DNA of 64,000 nt from NCBI RefSeq assembly GCF_900115715.1, contig NZ_FOXM01000006.1, positions 186,001 to 250,000 on the forward strand, read 5' to 3'. This document shows positions 60,876 to 64,000 of the stretch, in pieces. Both the position numbers and the translations under genes were made by a program. Position 1 is the stretch's first letter. Every line of letters starts with the position of its first letter. A model generated the notes under the pieces. That model saw only the letters and a program-made list of their open reading frames with translations, was not told the origin of the DNA and searched no databases. The DNA comes from Geopseudomonas sagittaria (GTDB lineage: Bacteria > Pseudomonadota > Gammaproteobacteria > Pseudomonadales > Pseudomonadaceae).

Positions 60876-63146
60876 CTACAGGTTCTGATAGCGGTTCATG
60901 TCCAGAATCCCCGCCTCCACCGGATCGGTCTCGCGGATATGCTCGCTCAGGTCATGGAACAACGCCCAGAACTGCGGATGGGTTCGACGCACCCCCCAGC
61001 GCAGCACGATCCTCTCGAAGTCGGCCGCGTTGCGCGCCTGCTGCAGCGAGGCGACGAAGGCGTTGACCTCGCCTTCGCGCAGGCTGAACAGGAAGTTGGG
61101 GTAGCTGGTCAGCACTTCCGGATAGAGGGTCAGGGTGTCCTTCTCCGGCTGGTAGCGCAGCGATTCGCCGAGCATGAAGGCCACGTTGCTGTGCGCGCGA
61201 TTGCGCAGCAGGCTGTACACCTCGCGCCCGCCGCCATCCAGCTCGACGCGCAGCAGGGTCGCCTCCGGCAGGTACTCGATGGCCGGCAGCTCGGCCAGCG
61301 ACCTGGCCGCCAGACTGCTCAGGCGCTGGTCGATGCGCTGCAGCGCCGGGATCGCCGCGGGGCGGAAACAGCGGCCGTCGCGGCAGCGATTGAGCGGATC
61401 GGGCCGCGCATTCAGGGTGCCATAGCGCTCCAGCAGGCGTTCGGCGAACGCCGCCTTGGGATGATCTGCCGGCAGGCGCAGGCCGCTGGGCGTGTGGCGG
61501 TCGATGCCTTCGTAATCCAGCCACAACCTGAGCTTGCCGCTGTACTGGTACCAGTCACCGAGAATGGCCTGGCGCTGCGCCGGCGGCATCAGGCGCAGGA
61601 AGTTCTGTTCGGCGCCGTTGCGGATCAGGTCGAAGTACAGACGCGTCTGCGCCTGGTGGGAGACGTTGCCGAACACGTCGAAGTTGACCACCAGCTGGTA
61701 ATAGGTGCGCTCCAGCAACGGGAAGTCCAGCCACCACAGGGTCTGCGGCACGGCGCCGATCAGGCCCTTGCGCACCGAGGCGCTGTCGTGCTGGCGGAAG
61801 ATGCTCAACAGCGCGTTGTCGTTGCCGGCCCAGATGTGCGACCAGCTCGGGTGCGGCAGGTGCGAGTAGGCCTCGCGGCGCGCCGCCTCGTAGGCATTGC
61901 GCCTGGCGCGGGATGCGCTCCAGTACAGCGGCAGCTGCGCCAGGTCGTCCTGCACGCCGGGCAGCGCCAGCAGCGGCGTGACCTGCTCGCGGTAGGCCGC
62001 ATCGGTCAGATAGAGGTCATGGTCGGGGGCCTGGAAAAGGGTCCAGAAGTGGTCGCGGATCACGTCGGTGGCGATCTGCCCGCGGCACACCGGCCCGCGG
62101 ATGAAGGTACGCACGAAGTACTCGGCGTCATCCAGCATGAACAGGTAGCGCGCGCGGGCGGGAATGGCGGCGAAGGTCTCGAACGGATTGGCGCGGCGCT
62201 GCGGGCCATAGCCGGGCAGCGCCTCGGCCTTCCAGTCGCCGGCAAAGAACAGCTCCTCGACCCGCGCCAGCTTGCCGCGACTCAGCGGGTAGGTGATGTG
62301 GGTCTTGTGCACGATCACGCCCTGAATAGGGCGCAGACGATAGAAGACCTGTGTACCGGGGTCGTCGTTGGGCCGGCGGGTGGCAATCACGTCGACCGCC
62401 TCGCCACTGGGCGTGCGCGAGCGCACCAGCTCGAAGAAGTGCCCGCTGGCGCCTTGGACGAAGTACAGATGGGCGAGGAACAGGTGCTCGTACAGCCAGC
62501 GCGCCGCCAGTTGCTCGCTGGTGCCGGGACGGTTGAGCAGCGACTCCCACTCGGCGATCTGCGCGGCCTCCGAGGCATTCGCTGCGAGCGGCTCGCCATC
62601 CAGCGACGCCCCCTCGGCCAGCCACTGGCGCAGGGTGGCGTACTCGCCATCGCTCAGCCCGGTGACGGCGAACGGCATGCCGGCCCTGGGATTCTTGCGG
62701 GCAAAGTCGGCGAACTCCTCAGGGCGAGGGCACTGCGTCTCGCGGCGGATGCCGATATCCAGATCCTCGGGCAGCTTGCTGCCCGGCAGCGGCGCATGGC
62801 TGCGCCCCAGCTCCAGCATGCGCGCCACCAGCGCCGCATCGCCGCCGCCGAGCACCGAGTGAAAGCCGCGGGCGCGCCAGCCCTCCTCCGTCTGCGCATC
62901 GACGAACAGCCGGGTGGTGGCATCGGCCTCGATGCGCTTGCCGTTGTACACCGGCACCCTTGATGCGCCGCGCTGGATGCCGGTAGCGCTGCCCAGGTTG
63001 AGCTGGCAGGGCGCGTCGTAGCAGGCATGGCAGGCCACGCACTTGGCGGTGAGAATCGGCTGCACGTCACGGGAATACGACAGCGACGCAGCGGACAGCG
63101 GCTGGCTGACCAGAAGGCTGGCCAGCAGCAGGAAGAAAATGGGCAT
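60876..63146 (-). CDS. cti: fatty acid cis/trans isomerase Cti
   Basis: A 756-residue periplasmic enzyme. The signal peptide ends near QPLSAASLS, and the single c-type heme motif CVACH (Cys36, Cys39, His40) follows at once. Cti turns cis unsaturated membrane fatty acids into trans forms, stiffening the membrane against solvents and heat in Pseudomonas. P. putida Cti has 766 residues. The gene is divergent from metH, a neighbour it also has in other pseudomonads. No regulator is seen, in keeping with activity control at the enzyme level. Confidence 0.94.
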   Translation of the reverse strand: MPIFFLLLASLLVSQPLSAASLSYSRDVQPILTAKCVACHACYDAPCQLNLGSATGIQRGASRVPVYNGKRIEADATTRLFVDAQTEEGWRARGFHSVLGGGDAALVARMLELGRSHAPLPGSKLPEDLDIGIRRETQCPRPEEFADFARKNPRAGMPFAVTGLSDGEYATLRQWLAEGASLDGEPLAANASEAAQIAEWESLLNRPGTSEQLAARWLYEHLFLAHLYFVQGASGHFFELVRSRTPSGEAVDVIATRRPNDDPGTQVFYRLRPIQGVIVHKTHITYPLSRGKLARVEELFFAGDWKAEALPGYGPQRRANPFETFAAIPARARYLFMLDDAEYFVRTFIRGPVCRGQIATDVIRDHFWTLFQAPDHDLYLTDAAYREQVTPLLALPGVQDDLAQLPLYWSASRARRNAYEAARREAYSHLPHPSWSHIWAGNDNALLSIFRQHDSASVRKGLIGAVPQTLWWLDFPLLERTYYQLVVNFDVFGNVSHQAQTRLYFDLIRNGAEQNFLRLMPPAQRQAILGDWYQYSGKLRLWLDYEGIDRHTPSGLRLPADHPKAAFAERLLERYGTLNARPDPLNRCRDGRCFRPAAIPALQRIDQRLSSLAARSLAELPAIEYLPEATLLRVELDGGGREVYSLLRNRAHSNVAFMLGESLRYQPEKDTLTLYPEVLTSYPNFLFSLREGEVNAFVASLQQARNAADFERIVLRWGVRRTHPQFWALFHDLSEHIRETDPVEAGILDMNRYQNL

Positions 63147-63503
63147 GGGGCTGTCCGTGGCGTGTGATGGGGGATTCTAGCCGCTCTTGTCGAACTGTAG
63201 GAGGCGCGCCCTCGCGGCGATACGGACCGCAGGTCCGCCAAGGTACAAGAGCATCGCCCCGAGATCGGGCCTCCCACAGAGCCTGAGCCGGACACCTGCA
63301 GGCCCGGCTGTCAACTTGAACCGATGGACGCGGAGCGTCCAGGGCTCCGGCTCACACGCTCCGCGTGGAAGCCATCAAGCGTGGGAGCCATCAACAGGGC
63401 CCCTCAACATGAGCAGAATTCATGGCCATCCCTAGCCCGCTCCAGAACCATGCAGCTTTGCTATCATTCCCGCCTTTCGATTCACCCTTTCCAGGTAGTC
63501 CCC
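63147..63503. other. intergenic region between cti and metH
   Basis: These 357 bases hold no gene I can support. Near 63197-63225 is a degenerate REP-like sequence (TGTAGGAGGCGCGCCCTCGC). I looked for a cobalamin or SAM riboswitch before metH and did not find recognisable conserved boxes. Confidence 0.45.
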
Positions 63504-64000
63504 ATGTCCGATCGCGCCGCCCGCCTCCAGGCCCTCCACAACGCCCTCAAGGAACGCATCCTGATCCTCGACGGCGGCATGGGCACCATGATCCAGAGCT
63601 ACAAGCTGCAGGAAGAGGACTACCGCGGCGAGCGCTTTGCTGACTGGCCGAGCGACGTCAAGGGCAACAACGACCTGCTGCTGCTGTCGCGCCCGGACGT
63701 GATCCAGGCCATCGAGAAGGCCTACCTGGACGCTGGCGCCGACATCCTCGAGACCAACACCTTCAACGCCACCCGCGTGTCGCAGGCCGACTACGGCATG
63801 GAGACGCTGGCCTACGAACTGAACGTGGAAGGCGCGCGCCTGGCCCGTGAAGTGGCCGACGCCAAGACCGCCGAGACCCCGGACAAGCCGCGCTTCGTCG
63901 CCGGCGTGATCGGCCCGACCAGCCGCACCTGCTCGATCTCCCCGGACGTCAACAACCCGGGCTACCGCAACGTCACCTTCGACGAACTGGTGGAGAACTA
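63504..64000 (+). CDS. metH: cobalamin-dependent methionine synthase MetH, 3'-truncated by the window edge
   Basis: The first 165 residues of about 1230 are present. They belong to the homocysteine-binding barrel: [31 protein letters not shown] and [16 protein letters not shown]. The enzyme methylates homocysteine from methyl-tetrahydrofolate through methylcobalamin. The ATG at 63504 fits the family N-terminus; a modest AGG lies 8-10 bases before it. The frame is open to the last base. Confidence 0.96.
   Translation, partial: MSDRAARLQALHNALKERILILDGGMGTMIQSYKLQEEDYRGERFADWPSDVKGNNDLLLLSRPDVIQAIEKAYLDAGADILETNTFNATRVSQADYGMETLAYELNVEGARLAREVADAKTAETPDKPRFVAGVIGPTSRTCSISPDVNNPGYRNVTFDELVEN

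Noticed and set aside
63147..63503. Cobalamin or SAM riboswitch before metH
   Set aside because: No B12-box or SAM-I type conserved elements could be recognised in the leader.

Overview
The window is a high-GC chromosomal segment of a pseudomonad (Pseudomonas sensu lato). The evidence is the set of neighbourhoods: muxABC-opmB efflux operon, arcABC arginine deiminase genes, the complete fapABCDEF functional-amyloid operon, cti next to metH, tamAB, and Pseudomonas-type REP-like hairpins. There is no transposase, integrase, CRISPR array, tRNA or rRNA. The first gene (polX) and the last (metH) are cut by the window edges.

Layout. 1-8366: the 3' part of a PolX/PHP polymerase, an FtsH paralogue, then a three-gene signalling operon made of a membrane GAF histidine kinase, a single-domain response regulator and a REC-LOV-GGDEF-EAL protein that should be a blue-light-controlled c-di-GMP enzyme. 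8480-19328: tamAB (leftward), an orphan TRAP substrate-binding protein behind a clear sigma-54 promoter, a large patatin-like lipase and a Fic protein. 19586-28579: muxABC-opmB (leftward) with a CpxR-box-like site upstream, divergent from an unusual ACP/acyl-AMP ligase/PlsC fusion protein and a glycine-zipper protein. 32350-42605: a polyamine and arginine-fermentation region. A leftward amino-acid decarboxylase/PotE/solute-binding group and a rightward SulP-arcABC group diverge from one intergenic region that carries a near-perfect Anr/FNR box. 42674-52994: ppk2, tpx, xthA, a PstS-OmpA fusion behind a Pho-box promoter, ppiC, a PilT/PilU-type ATPase, the ABC-F protein YbiT, a DUF1294 protein, uppP, one unrecognised protein and a DUF3429 protein. 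53346-60008: fapABCDEF, closed by a strong terminator and followed tail-to-tail by a sigma-54 activator gene. 60170-64000: nfuA, cti and the start of metH.

How it fits together. The most informative result is a regulatory hypothesis for the amyloid operon. A near-consensus -24/-12 promoter lies 37 bases before fapA, three 18-bp TGT-N12-ACA dyads lie further upstream, and an enhancer-binding protein with an intact GAFTGA loop sits beside the operon. The same window encodes the LOV-regulated c-di-GMP enzyme, so a light to c-di-GMP to matrix link is possible but unproven. In the arginine region the Anr box, the absence of arcD and the SulP transporter in its usual place suggest a rearranged anaerobic arginine pathway that may also drain ornithine through decarboxylation and putrescine exchange.

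All assignments were made by reading the sequence, without database searches. Starts were moved to internal ATG/GTG codons where a ribosome binding site or family N-terminus supported it. Many long open frames on the opposite strands of genes are by-products of high GC and were left out.
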